Below are positions 26,557 to 33,597 of a stretch of 64,000 bases of DNA, piece after piece; position 1 is the first letter of the stretch; every line of letters begins with the position of its first letter. Under the pieces are notes generated by a model. The model was not told where the DNA came from. It saw nothing but the letters and a program-made list of their open reading frames with translations, and did no database searches. The DNA comes from Candidatus Zixiibacteriota bacterium. Its GTDB lineage: Bacteria; Zixibacteria; MSB-5A5; GN15; FEB-12. The position numbers and the translations under genes were made by a program. The DNA lies in NCBI GenBank assembly GCA_040756055.1, contig JBFLZR010000002.1:274411-338410 (forward strand). Direction: 5' to 3'.

Positions 26557-26637
26557 CGCTAAACTCCTTTTTCAGTATCGCCTCTGTCTGCCACTAAACT
26601 TACTACGATTCCACCGCGCAGGCAAGCTGTGAGATAA

Positions 26638-26673
26638 TAAAAAAGCCGGCCTCTTTTCATTCGAAGCCGGCTC
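26638..26673 (-). terminator. Intrinsic terminator after the lipoprotein gene
   Basis: AGCCGGCT pairs with AGCCGGC around a 14-nt loop, followed on the minus strand by TTTTTT. It lies 21 bp beyond the stop of the gene at 26694. Confidence 0.8.
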
Positions 26674-26693
26674 AATACTGTATTCTGGCGTAA

Positions 26694-27242
26694 TTACGAT
26701 GAAGCGCTGACCATCAACCAGATAATTACCCGGCCCGAGTCAACACTGAAATTCACCGAGGATCCTCCGGTGCTCACGCCATAAAAATTGAACTGGCCGG
26801 TCAGCGCCAGAGCCTTCATTACATCAATATTCTCGATATAATCAAAAGACTCACCCACGGTAATGTGCCGCGACGACCCGGCCGGTATCGTTATATCCTT
26901 CAAAATCCGCGTCGGTGTCGTGAGAGCATCAAAACACGCCCTGGTCGGGCAAATACCCAGGTCGTCATACTCATCAACATACCCGTCAAAAGTAACAGCC
27001 GTTTCTTCATTGTTGGTCAGATAGATATCAAAGGCCACCAGTTCGACAAACTCAATATCGTCCTGATGATCCTCCCAATCGGGATTCGTGGTCACGTCAA
27101 TTGCCCGATAATAAAAATCACCCGCGCCCGATACATCAAAATCCTCGTCGATCATGTACGTTATCGAGACAATCCCGCATCCGGCGAGTAGGATGAGGAC
27201 CGTCAGGCTGAGAACGAAGTATTTGCTTAAAGACTTCATCAT
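26694..27242 (-). CDS. Small lipoprotein of unknown function
   Basis: A 182-residue protein. The signal peptide ends in the lipobox LLAGCG, so it is lipid-anchored. The rest is beta-rich and has an extended acidic start (MIDEDFDVSGAGDFYYRAID). I do not recognise a family. It follows the small barrel gene by 9 bp in the same operon, so the two may act together at the outer membrane. A strong terminator follows. Confidence 0.75.
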   Translation of the reverse strand: MMKSLSKYFVLSLTVLILLAGCGIVSITYMIDEDFDVSGAGDFYYRAIDVTTNPDWEDHQDDIEFVELVAFDIYLTNNEETAVTFDGYVDEYDDLGICPTRACFDALTTPTRILKDITIPAGSSRHITVGESFDYIENIDVMKALALTGQFNFYGVSTGGSSVNFSVDSGRVIIWLMVSASS

Positions 27243-27251
27243 GACCTCCTC

Positions 27252-27800
27252 CTACATTCCGAAGTTATAGTTTACGCCAATAGTGGCCGTGACTGACTTC
27301 TTGGAGCCGCCGTCGTCATATGGTATGACATGAGCAACTCCCCTGACATCAGCTGAAATCAACGGTGTGAAACCGATGTTGAACCCCAGGCCGGCCGACC
27401 AGCCGAGATTGGTTTCATCCTGATCCGTCTGGTCGCGCTTGACATTATAAAACCCGGCGCCGACCACCGCGAACATCGAAAAGCCCTTGCCGCCAAATGG
27501 CGCGCCCAACGTCGCGTCGATTCCATAAGCCGTGACCTTGGAACCATCCAGATTGAGCGTCAGAATGTCACTCTCCGGCTCCCCAAAACTGGTGAACGCA
27601 ATCTTCGGCTCGAGCGTGATGATCGGCAAGGCCTTTAACCTTCCCCTGAAACCAAAAACCGTCCCCTGCGCCTGGTCGTCCTGACCTACCGGTGCGTCAA
27701 GACCACCAAACACGCCGACTCCGAGCTTAACGCCCGTTTGCGCTGTCGCCAATGGACATACCAGCAACAGCAGGACAATCAACACTACCGCTTTCTTCAT
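27252..27800 (-). CDS. Small outer-membrane beta-barrel protein
   Basis: A 182-residue protein with a signal peptide (MKKAVVLIVLLLLVCPLATAQ), then alternating amphipathic strands with glycine-rich turns (VKLGVGVFGGLDAPVG, GWSAGLGFNIGF) and a C-terminal strand ending in Phe-Gly-Met (TATIGVNYNFGM). This is the layout of 8-strand OmpA/OmpW-like barrels. First gene of a two-gene operon with the lipoprotein. Function unknown. Confidence 0.75.
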   Translation of the reverse strand: MKKAVVLIVLLLLVCPLATAQTGVKLGVGVFGGLDAPVGQDDQAQGTVFGFRGRLKALPIITLEPKIAFTSFGEPESDILTLNLDGSKVTAYGIDATLGAPFGGKGFSMFAVVGAGFYNVKRDQTDQDETNLGWSAGLGFNIGFTPLISADVRGVAHVIPYDDGGSKKSVTATIGVNYNFGM

Positions 27801-27976
27801 TAACCCTCCTTGTGGAGTTATGTTGAGCGAAATTACCCGGCGAGTCAGACACTGTTGACATTGATTCCCGCCACACCCCGACAGCCCTGCAAATGCGCGT
27901 CAGGATAGCTAATAGAAAATACGACAATTGTTTGTCACTGTGAACAAAAAAAATAAAGACAACCGTTAAAAATTGC

Positions 27977-28051
27977 TTGACATCTCCCGCTGATCAGTTA
28001 TTTTTGGTCGCTTTTACTAAACAAAATGGACGCTTATATTAAACCATTTTG
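27977..28051 (+). promoter_or_regulatory. Promoter with tandem operators before the polyamine operon
   Basis: A TTGACA box lies at 27977-27982, with a poor -10 region (TTATTT near 27998). Two direct repeats of the form TGGWCGCTTWTAYTAAAC follow at 28005-28022 and 28027-28044, exactly 22 bp apart or two helical turns. An inverted repeat CAAAATGG / CCATTTTG (28022-28029, 28044-28051) overlaps the second. The position at the expected transcription start suggests autoregulation by the XRE-cupin regulator coded next. Confidence 0.5.
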
Positions 28052-28089
28052 AGGATACGTATAAAGGTTATAGAAGCCAAAGATTCGAA

Positions 28090-28638
28090 ATGGAACTGAA
28101 CATCGGAAGTAAAATCAAGGCGCTCCGGCTGGCCTCGGACCTGACCCAGGAAGAACTGGCCAACCGCGCCGGGCTGACCAAAGGGTTCATCTCCCAGCTG
28201 GAGAATGAGAAGTTTCAGACTTCCATCTCCCTGGATTCGCTGGCCGATATTCTCGAGGCCCTCGGCATCGGCCTGGCAGAGTTCTTTGGCGAGGAAACCG
28301 AAGAACAGGCCATCTTCAGAGTCGAAGATCGTGTCCAGGTCGAGGGTACCGGCGCCAGCTCGTTCGAGCTTTTGATACCCGGGTCCACTAACAACCTGAT
28401 GGACCCCATTCTGGTGACCCTGGGCGCCGGCGAGAAGCTCGAAAAGCGCGACCCGCACCCGGGCGAGCAGTTCGGTTTTGTTTTGAAAGGCACCATAACG
28501 CTGATTCTGAGCAAGAAGAGCTACAAGGTTGGCCGCAACAATTGCTTTTACTTCACCTCGAATCAGCCGCACCAGATAGTGAATAAGAGCGATGGCGAGG
28601 CATCATTTTTGTGGATTACCTCGCCACCGCAGATGTAG
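28090..28638 (+). CDS. XRE-cupin transcriptional regulator, first gene of the polyamine operon
   Basis: A 182-residue protein. Residues 3-65 are an XRE helix-turn-helix (IKALRLASDLTQEELANRAGLTKGFISQLENEK). Residues about 105-178 are a cupin sensor domain (HPGEQFGFVLKGTITL, then PHQIVNKSDGEASF). This layout is that of PuuR and similar regulators, which bind small ligands through the cupin. Next to speH, an ornithine decarboxylase and speE, a polyamine or polyamine-precursor ligand is a sound guess. Tandem direct repeats just upstream are the likely operator. Confidence 0.85.
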   Translation: MELNIGSKIKALRLASDLTQEELANRAGLTKGFISQLENEKFQTSISLDSLADILEALGIGLAEFFGEETEEQAIFRVEDRVQVEGTGASSFELLIPGSTNNLMDPILVTLGAGEKLEKRDPHPGEQFGFVLKGTITLILSKKSYKVGRNNCFYFTSNQPHQIVNKSDGEASFLWITSPPQM

Positions 28639-28689
28639 TATATAATCGTTAACACGCAACTCTAACCGTATGGAAGGAGGGATCGAAAA

Positions 28690-29103
28690 ATGAAGATTCT
28701 CGGACGTCATTTAATCGCCGAGCTTGCCGAGTGCGACCATCAGGTCCTCGACAATCTACCTCAACTCGAACAGTACCTGAACGAATCCGTTCGCCGCTCG
28801 GGCGCAACCATAGTTAAGTCCGTGTTTCACAGATACAATCCCCAGGGTGTCTCCGGTGTGGTAGTCATCGCCGAGTCTCACATTTCGATCCACACCTGGC
28901 CGGAATACGGATACGCCGCGGTGGATTTCTTCACCTGCGGCGACTCAGTCGACCCCTACAAGGCCTACGACTATCTGAAAGGCATGCTGCGCTCGAAAAG
29001 CGGCTCGCTGACCGAACTCAACCGTGGCTTACCATCGGCAAGCGATGAAGTAATCAGCCACAAGCCAACCGGTCACCTGAAAACCGCCGCGGCGGTCAAA
29101 TAG
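28690..29103 (+). CDS. speH: S-adenosylmethionine decarboxylase proenzyme
   Basis: A 137-residue bacterial-type AdoMet decarboxylase. It cleaves itself between Glu and Ser in AESHISIHTWPE to make the pyruvoyl group; that motif, GRHLIAEL near the start, and the catalytic Cys in DFFTCGD are all present. It provides decarboxylated AdoMet for spermidine synthesis. A GGAGG site lies upstream and the decarboxylase gene follows after 14 bp. Confidence 0.93.
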   Translation: MKILGRHLIAELAECDHQVLDNLPQLEQYLNESVRRSGATIVKSVFHRYNPQGVSGVVVIAESHISIHTWPEYGYAAVDFFTCGDSVDPYKAYDYLKGMLRSKSGSLTELNRGLPSASDEVISHKPTGHLKTAAAVK

Positions 29104-29117
29104 ACAGGGGGTCAATC

Positions 29118-30284
29118 ATGACTCACTCGGTACAATTCTCTGTCATTGAACAGAGCGCCCGCTCGCGTGGTGTCAACACCGACCCGATGCGGGAGATGCT
29201 CTCCAGAACCGACCTGGATACGCCGGTTCTGCTGATGTCGCGTTCGCAGATTGCCCGCAACTTCGACCGCCTCCAGATGGCCATGCCGCGCGTAAAACTC
29301 CATTACGCCGTCAAGCCCAACAGCCACGAGGCTATCGTCAGCGAGGTTTACAACCGGGGCGGGAATTTCGATGTCTGCTCGGCGGGCGAAATCAAAACCG
29401 TCGGCAAAACCGGCATCGACCCGGCGTCACTGATACATTCGCACCCGATCAAATCCATCCCCGAGTTCGACTATGCCGTCAACAGCGGGCTGGAGATGTT
29501 CGTGGTGGACAACCCCGATGAAGTCAAAAAGCTGGCGCGTTACGAAAAGAAACTGAAAATACTGGTCCGCTTCCGGATCAACACCAATACCAGCGCGGTG
29601 GTCAACCTGCAGTACAAGTACGGCTGCCACGTGAAGGAAGTCCTGCCGCTGGCCCGCATGATCAAAGACGCCGGGCACGAATTCTACGGCCTGTGCTTTC
29701 ACATCGGCTCGCAGTGCGTCTACAGCGAAAACTACACCAAAGCCATCCGGGCCGCGCACAGCCTTATCCAGCAGCTCGACATGGAAGGTTTCGACACCCG
29801 CCTTCTGGATATCGGCGGCGGTTTTCCGGTTGAATACGACGAACCCGTGCCCGAAATCGAGGACTTCTGCAAACCGATAGTCCGCGCCCTCGACAAGCAC
29901 ATCCGCCCCGGCATCAAAGTCATCAGCGAACCGGGACGATACATCGCCGCCACACCCACAACCCTGATCTGCTCCGTTATCGGCAAATCGGTCCGCGACG
30001 GTAAAATCTGGTACTATATGGACGATGGTCTCTACTCCACTTTCTCCGGCATCCTCTACGACCATTGCCAGTACCCAGTCGTGACCGACAAGGAAGGCGA
30101 GCACAAACTGTCCGTTCTCGCCGGACCAACCTGCGACTCGTTCGATGTCATGTACGATGGCCTGATGATCCCCGAGCACAATGTCGGTGACCGGCTGATG
30201 TTCATGGCGACCGGCGCGTATTGCGAGGTTTCCGGCTCGAATTTCAACGCCCTGCGCCGTCCGGAGTACCTCGTCTTAGAATAA
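29118..30284 (+). CDS. Ornithine-type PLP decarboxylase (group IV, alanine-racemase fold)
   Basis: A 388-residue enzyme making the diamine for spermidine. PLP-binding Lys is in HYAVKPN, the phosphate-binding glycine loop is DIGGGFP, the EPGRY motif is present, and the catalytic Cys-Asp pair is in GPTCDSFD. Length and motifs fit ornithine decarboxylases of the eukaryotic type. Lysine/ornithine dual types or carboxynorspermidine decarboxylases cannot be excluded. It follows speH and precedes speE, which supports ornithine to putrescine. Confidence 0.88.
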   Translation: MTHSVQFSVIEQSARSRGVNTDPMREMLSRTDLDTPVLLMSRSQIARNFDRLQMAMPRVKLHYAVKPNSHEAIVSEVYNRGGNFDVCSAGEIKTVGKTGIDPASLIHSHPIKSIPEFDYAVNSGLEMFVVDNPDEVKKLARYEKKLKILVRFRINTNTSAVVNLQYKYGCHVKEVLPLARMIKDAGHEFYGLCFHIGSQCVYSENYTKAIRAAHSLIQQLDMEGFDTRLLDIGGGFPVEYDEPVPEIEDFCKPIVRALDKHIRPGIKVISEPGRYIAATPTTLICSVIGKSVRDGKIWYYMDDGLYSTFSGILYDHCQYPVVTDKEGEHKLSVLAGPTCDSFDVMYDGLMIPEHNVGDRLMFMATGAYCEVSGSNFNALRRPEYLVLE

Positions 30285-30295
30285 GGAGTTCTTAT

Positions 30296-31198
30296 ATGAC
30301 TAAAGGAAAAGACACTGGCGAAACATACATCACCGAAACCGGCATGGCCGACCTGTGGAATGTCTGGTATAAAGAGCTTCACGATGGTCAGTCCGGCCTG
30401 ACGCTGAAGATCGATCGGATTATCGAGTCGAAAAAATCGCCGTTCCAGCGTATCGATGTTATCGAAAATAAAGATTTCGGCAAACTCCTCGTGCTGTATG
30501 GTTCGCTGATGGTCTGTGACAACGACAACAACGCCTACAACGAGATGATCTCCCATGTCCCGCTGTTCGTGCATCCCTCGCCGAAGGAAGTCCTGATTAT
30601 CGGCGGCGGCGACTGCGGCGCGCTCACCGAAGTGCTCAAACACCCGGAGGTCGGCAGATGCACCATGTGCGAGATCGACAAAATGGTTGTAGAGATCTCC
30701 GAGAAACATTTCCCTTACCTGACCCGCGGCATCACCGATGGCCGCGCGAAACTGGTTTTCGAGGACGGTAAGAGCTATATCGAGCGCGGACGCAACCAGT
30801 ACGATATTATCATGCTCGATCTTTCGGACCCGGTCGGGCCGGCCGCCGATCTTTTCCAGAAGTCGTTCCATCAGAAGGTGTACAATCAACTTCACGATGA
30901 CGGCATTTTGATTGCGCAGTCCGAATCGCCGTTTTACAACAAAGCCACGGTGAAGCAGATGTACAAGAATCTGCGCGAGATTTTCCCGATTGTTAAGATG
31001 TACACCTGTTTCATGCCGATATATCCATCGACTTACTGGTCGTTCGCGTTTTGTTCGAAGAAGTATGATCCGCTGGAGAATTTCGACCAGGCGCGTTATG
31101 ACAAAATCAAGGCGAAGCTGAAGACGAAGTATTACAACGACGATGTTCATCGTGCTTCGTTCGCATTGCCGCAGTTTGTCCGCGCGCTGATCGGGTAA
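30296..31198 (+). CDS. speE: Spermidine synthase
   Basis: A 300-residue aminopropyltransferase. I start at ATG 30296 after AAGGAG; an in-frame extension overlaps the decarboxylase. Seen: the AdoMet-analogue site VLIIGGGDCGALTEVLKH, CEIDKMVVEISEKHF, and the catalytic region MLDLSDPVGPAADLF. It transfers the aminopropyl group from decarboxylated AdoMet to putrescine. Last gene of the operon; no clear terminator follows, but a repeat-rich region begins at once. Confidence 0.92.
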   Translation: MTKGKDTGETYITETGMADLWNVWYKELHDGQSGLTLKIDRIIESKKSPFQRIDVIENKDFGKLLVLYGSLMVCDNDNNAYNEMISHVPLFVHPSPKEVLIIGGGDCGALTEVLKHPEVGRCTMCEIDKMVVEISEKHFPYLTRGITDGRAKLVFEDGKSYIERGRNQYDIIMLDLSDPVGPAADLFQKSFHQKVYNQLHDDGILIAQSESPFYNKATVKQMYKNLREIFPIVKMYTCFMPIYPSTYWSFAFCSKKYDPLENFDQARYDKIKAKLKTKYYNDDVHRASFALPQFVRALIG

Positions 31199-31266
31199 TC
31201 GCGACACAAATTCTTCCGTGTTCTTCGCAGGGGTTCAAAATTTTGAACCCCTACAGCGACGGGTGC

Positions 31267-31321
31267 CCCATAGCTTGCTATGGGAATTGATTATCCGGGT
31301 GCCCCATCCGCATGCGGTGGG
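31267..31321. repeat. Two CCCA...TGGG hairpin elements
   Basis: 31267-31284 is CCCATAGC-TT-GCTATGGG. 31303-31321 is CCCA(T)CCGCA / TGCGGTGGG. Both follow GGTGC. Further copies are at 31795-31813, 32184-32201 (CCCGCAGC-TT-GCTGTGGG) and, inverted, 36736-36754. The inner stem differs between copies, yet pairing is kept. Confidence 0.75.
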
Positions 31322-31450
31322 TTGAGATTCTCCTGTAGGTCAAAACCCCCGCCCGACAGGGTTCATCGTCAGATGAAGGTTTTGACATATTTCTCCTGTC
31401 ATTTCGGGCATAATAGCCAGAAATGACAATTCGGCGATACCGTTGTCAAT

Positions 31451-31474
31451 GGCGGGTTCGAAGACGGACCCGCC
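31451..31474. repeat. GGCGGGT...ACCCGCC hairpin element
   Basis: The stem GGCGGGT / ACCCGCC has a 10-nt loop and is followed by CTACGAA. A second copy is at 58769-58792 with loop differences and the same CTACGAA tail. Confidence 0.7.
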
Positions 31475-31495
31475 CTACGAAAAAATCCTCCTCAT

Positions 31496-31610
31496 ACACC
31501 CCTCACAATCCCTCCCCGCCTTATCGTTACACTGATTTGGCTTCGTTTCGATATTTTCATCATCCCCCTCACCCCAACCCTCCCCCGAAGGGCGAGGGAG
31601 AAAGAGGCGT
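31496..31610. repeat. 115-bp imperfect repeat, copy 1
   Basis: It begins ACACCCCTCACAATCCC and ends GAAGGGCGAGGGAG plus AAAGAGG. It is repeated in the same direction at 31829-31944 with few changes. A partial inverted copy (the tgatttggcttcgtttcgat part and onward) is at 36628-36690 on the other side of the island. Confidence 0.75.
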
Positions 31611-31626
31611 GATGTCGCGTTTCGTG

Positions 31627-31650
31627 CTGTCAGGTGTCCCCACCTGACAG
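31627..31650. repeat. CTGTCAGGTG hairpin, founding member of a covarying family
   Basis: CTGTCAGGTG and CACCTGACAG form a 10-bp stem around TCCC. Relatives are 31951-31993 (same stem, enlarged loop), 32134-32157 (CTGTCAGACG / CGTCTGACGG, loop TCCT) and 32236-32259 (one G-U pair). All are preceded by CGTG and most followed by CTACC. Confidence 0.8.
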
Positions 31651-31828
31651 CCGCAGGGAGAAAGAGGTGTGATGTTGCGTTTGATGAATCAAACGCCTAC
31701 CATCCACGCAACGATTCTTGTAGGGAAGGATCCCTGCCCGGCAAAAGCCGGGGCGCTGTTTAGCTGCGCGATCCTGCCATCTTCTCCCCGGTGCCCCATC
31801 CGCTTGCGGTGGGAATTGACTCCTCAAA

Positions 31829-31944
31829 ACACCCCTCACAATCCCCTCCCACCGTTATCGTTACACGCATTTGGCTTAGTTTCGATATTTTCATCATCCC
31901 CCTCACCCCAACCCTCTCCCGAAGGGCGAGGGAGGAAGAGGTGT
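31829..31944. repeat. 115-bp imperfect repeat, copy 2
   Basis: Direct repeat of 31496-31610. Confidence 0.75.
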
Positions 31945-32432
31945 TTCGTGCTGTCAGGTGCCTGCCCGCCGATGGAGGGTCCCCACCTGACGGCTACCTC
32001 TCGTTTGATAGTACAATTGGCTTTGTTTTGTTATTTTTATGGGTTCCCGAAAACGCGCTTTTCCCTTCCAACTGATTTTGATTTAACCGCTTGACGCTCT
32101 TTTTTGGTGCAATTTAGTGTCATCATTTTCGTGCTGTCAGACGTCCTCGTCTGACGGCTACCTTTCACCCGTGCGCGGGGTGCCCCGCAGCTTGCTGTGG
32201 GAACGGTGGCTCCACCTGCAACCTTCGATTTCGTGCTGTCGGGTGTCCCCACCTGACAGCTACCTTTGGTTTGTGCGCGGTCCCGCGCTTCGCGGGATCC
32301 CCCATCTGCCCGTCCTGACGTTTTCTTTTTAGAAGACATAATCCCTCCTGTAATGTGACGTTCCACCGGGCACCTCGTCATTCCTCCTCCTAGCCACCCC
32401 CGCCTTTTACAGTCCCCCCGCCCTCTTAGTCA

Positions 32433-32500
32433 CCCCCGCGAAAGCGGGGGCCCAGTCAGACGCGGACCACAGGTCGCGTCATTCCGTCGAAGGACGGAAT
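32433..32500. repeat. Two GTCA-stem-GAAR-stem-CCAG elements with different stems
   Basis: 32433-32450 has stem CCCCCGC / GCGGGGG with loop GAAA. 32481-32500 has stem ATTCCGTC / GACGGAAT with loop GAAG. Both are preceded by GTCA and followed by CCAG. An inverted copy of the first is at 36503-36520. Confidence 0.75.
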
Positions 32501-32530
32501 CCAGAAACCCGACGGACCACACAAACTCGT

Positions 32531-32576
32531 TCCGTTGGGTCTTGATTTCCGCTTGCGGAAATTGTGACCCGACGGA
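32531..32576. repeat. Two-tier hairpin element
   Basis: The outer stem TCCGTTGGGTC / GACCCGACGGA encloses an inner stem ATTTCCGC-TT-GCGGAAAT. Related elements at 36577-36621 (inverted) and 57649-57692 keep both stems with altered bases. It lies next to the 3' end of the island operon. Confidence 0.75.
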
Positions 32577-32716
32577 CCACCTTTGTTATGATTGCTCTAT
32601 TACAGGAAGCCCGGATGCATTTTGCTATGATGTTGTAGGGAAAATGTGGGGGGGAATAGATTTTGTCCTCTCATGGTGTGGCTAGGGAACCAGGCACAAG
32701 CATCGAGGAACTGAAA

Positions 32717-33592
32717 TCACATCGGTGGTATGCGCAATGGAGTAATCACAAGCTCACGGGCTCTTCTCTGCGCATTTGAATTGACCGAGTATGGCATTGA
32801 GACATTGACTTTCACACAGTTGCCAGTATACATCCGCCTAATCTGCGGGGCATCATCGTAGCTTAGCAGCCAAGGATGTTTAAGTTTACTTACGGCCTTG
32901 TACAACGCTCTGTGCTCCTGCTCCCGAAACCAGAAACGGTACAAGCTCTCGGCTTTGTCAAAGAACGGAGGGTCCAAATAGAAGAACATGGACTCTGCCT
33001 TCTTCTTCGCCTTACATAATGACAAGACGTAACTCAATGTGTCTCTCCAACCCAATGGGAGCACTGTTACCTTCTCTGATAGCGCAGCTACTGTCTTGAT
33101 CCGAGAGATCAATTTTTCGCGATTAAAGCGGCAGTCTATTTTGTACTCACTTTTTTGTTCCTTGCCGCCAATAGGGCCTGCTTTGTCTGTAAGTAGGCCG
33201 GAGAAGCTCGTCCTATTCAGGAACAGGCAGGCTTTCGCCAATTCAACTTCGCAGACATCACCGGTGCTCCGGGCAATCTCTTTGAATCTGTAAAAGTTAT
33301 CTTCGTCTATCCTGACACGCCCAATAAACCGTGTCAGTTTTTGGTGTTGAGTGAAAACGACATTCCAGAAAGAGTAAATTAGCGGGTCAATATCTGCAAG
33401 AATTACACGGCTGACGGCCTTGTTTGCTAGAAGGTGCAATGATACGTTCGCGCTTCCTGCAAACGGTTCGACTAACACCGGTCGCAACAGCCCGTTGTGC
33501 GACAGCAGCCGATAAACAAAGGGCACAAGGCTCTTCTTTGATCCTGGATATCTTAGCGGGCTCAGGTCCGTAAGCTTAATCGCGCGTTCCAT
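32717..33592 (-). CDS. D12-class (Dam-like) N6-adenine DNA methyltransferase
   Basis: A 291-residue methyltransferase with the D12 order: N-terminal LSPLRYPGSKKSLVPFV, AdoMet motif I VLVEPFAGSANVSLHLL, acidic loop LADIDPLIY, and catalytic motif FYLDPPFF (DPPF instead of DPPY). It should methylate adenine in a short site. The site is unknown. It is the last gene of a three-gene operon, 5 bp after the HD-domain gene, with palindromic repeats right behind. As no restriction enzyme is linked in the classical way, it may protect self DNA from the other two proteins or mark the target. Confidence 0.88.
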   Translation of the reverse strand: MERAIKLTDLSPLRYPGSKKSLVPFVYRLLSHNGLLRPVLVEPFAGSANVSLHLLANKAVSRVILADIDPLIYSFWNVVFTQHQKLTRFIGRVRIDEDNFYRFKEIARSTGDVCEVELAKACLFLNRTSFSGLLTDKAGPIGGKEQKSEYKIDCRFNREKLISRIKTVAALSEKVTVLPLGWRDTLSYVLSLCKAKKKAESMFFYLDPPFFDKAESLYRFWFREQEHRALYKAVSKLKHPWLLSYDDAPQIRRMYTGNCVKVNVSMPYSVNSNAQRRARELVITPLRIPPM

Positions 33593-33597
33593 TTAAC

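Larger units (their letters stand above)
31199..32716. other. 1.5-kb non-coding region packed with palindromic elements
   Basis: I find no credible gene. It is a mosaic of short hairpins from several families, many of which recur at 36.5-36.75 kb and 57.65-58.8 kb. Some are listed separately. Included are a 22-bp perfect palindrome at 31230-31251 and a hairpin GTCAAAACC / GGTTTTGAC at 31339-31386. It forms the left edge of the ParB-HD-Dam island. Confidence 0.8.

Noticed and set aside
31199-32716. Possible CRISPR array or integron in the repeat-rich region
   Set aside because: Repeats differ in type, length and spacing and there is no constant repeat-spacer alternation, no cas gene and no integrase. 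They are hairpin elements.
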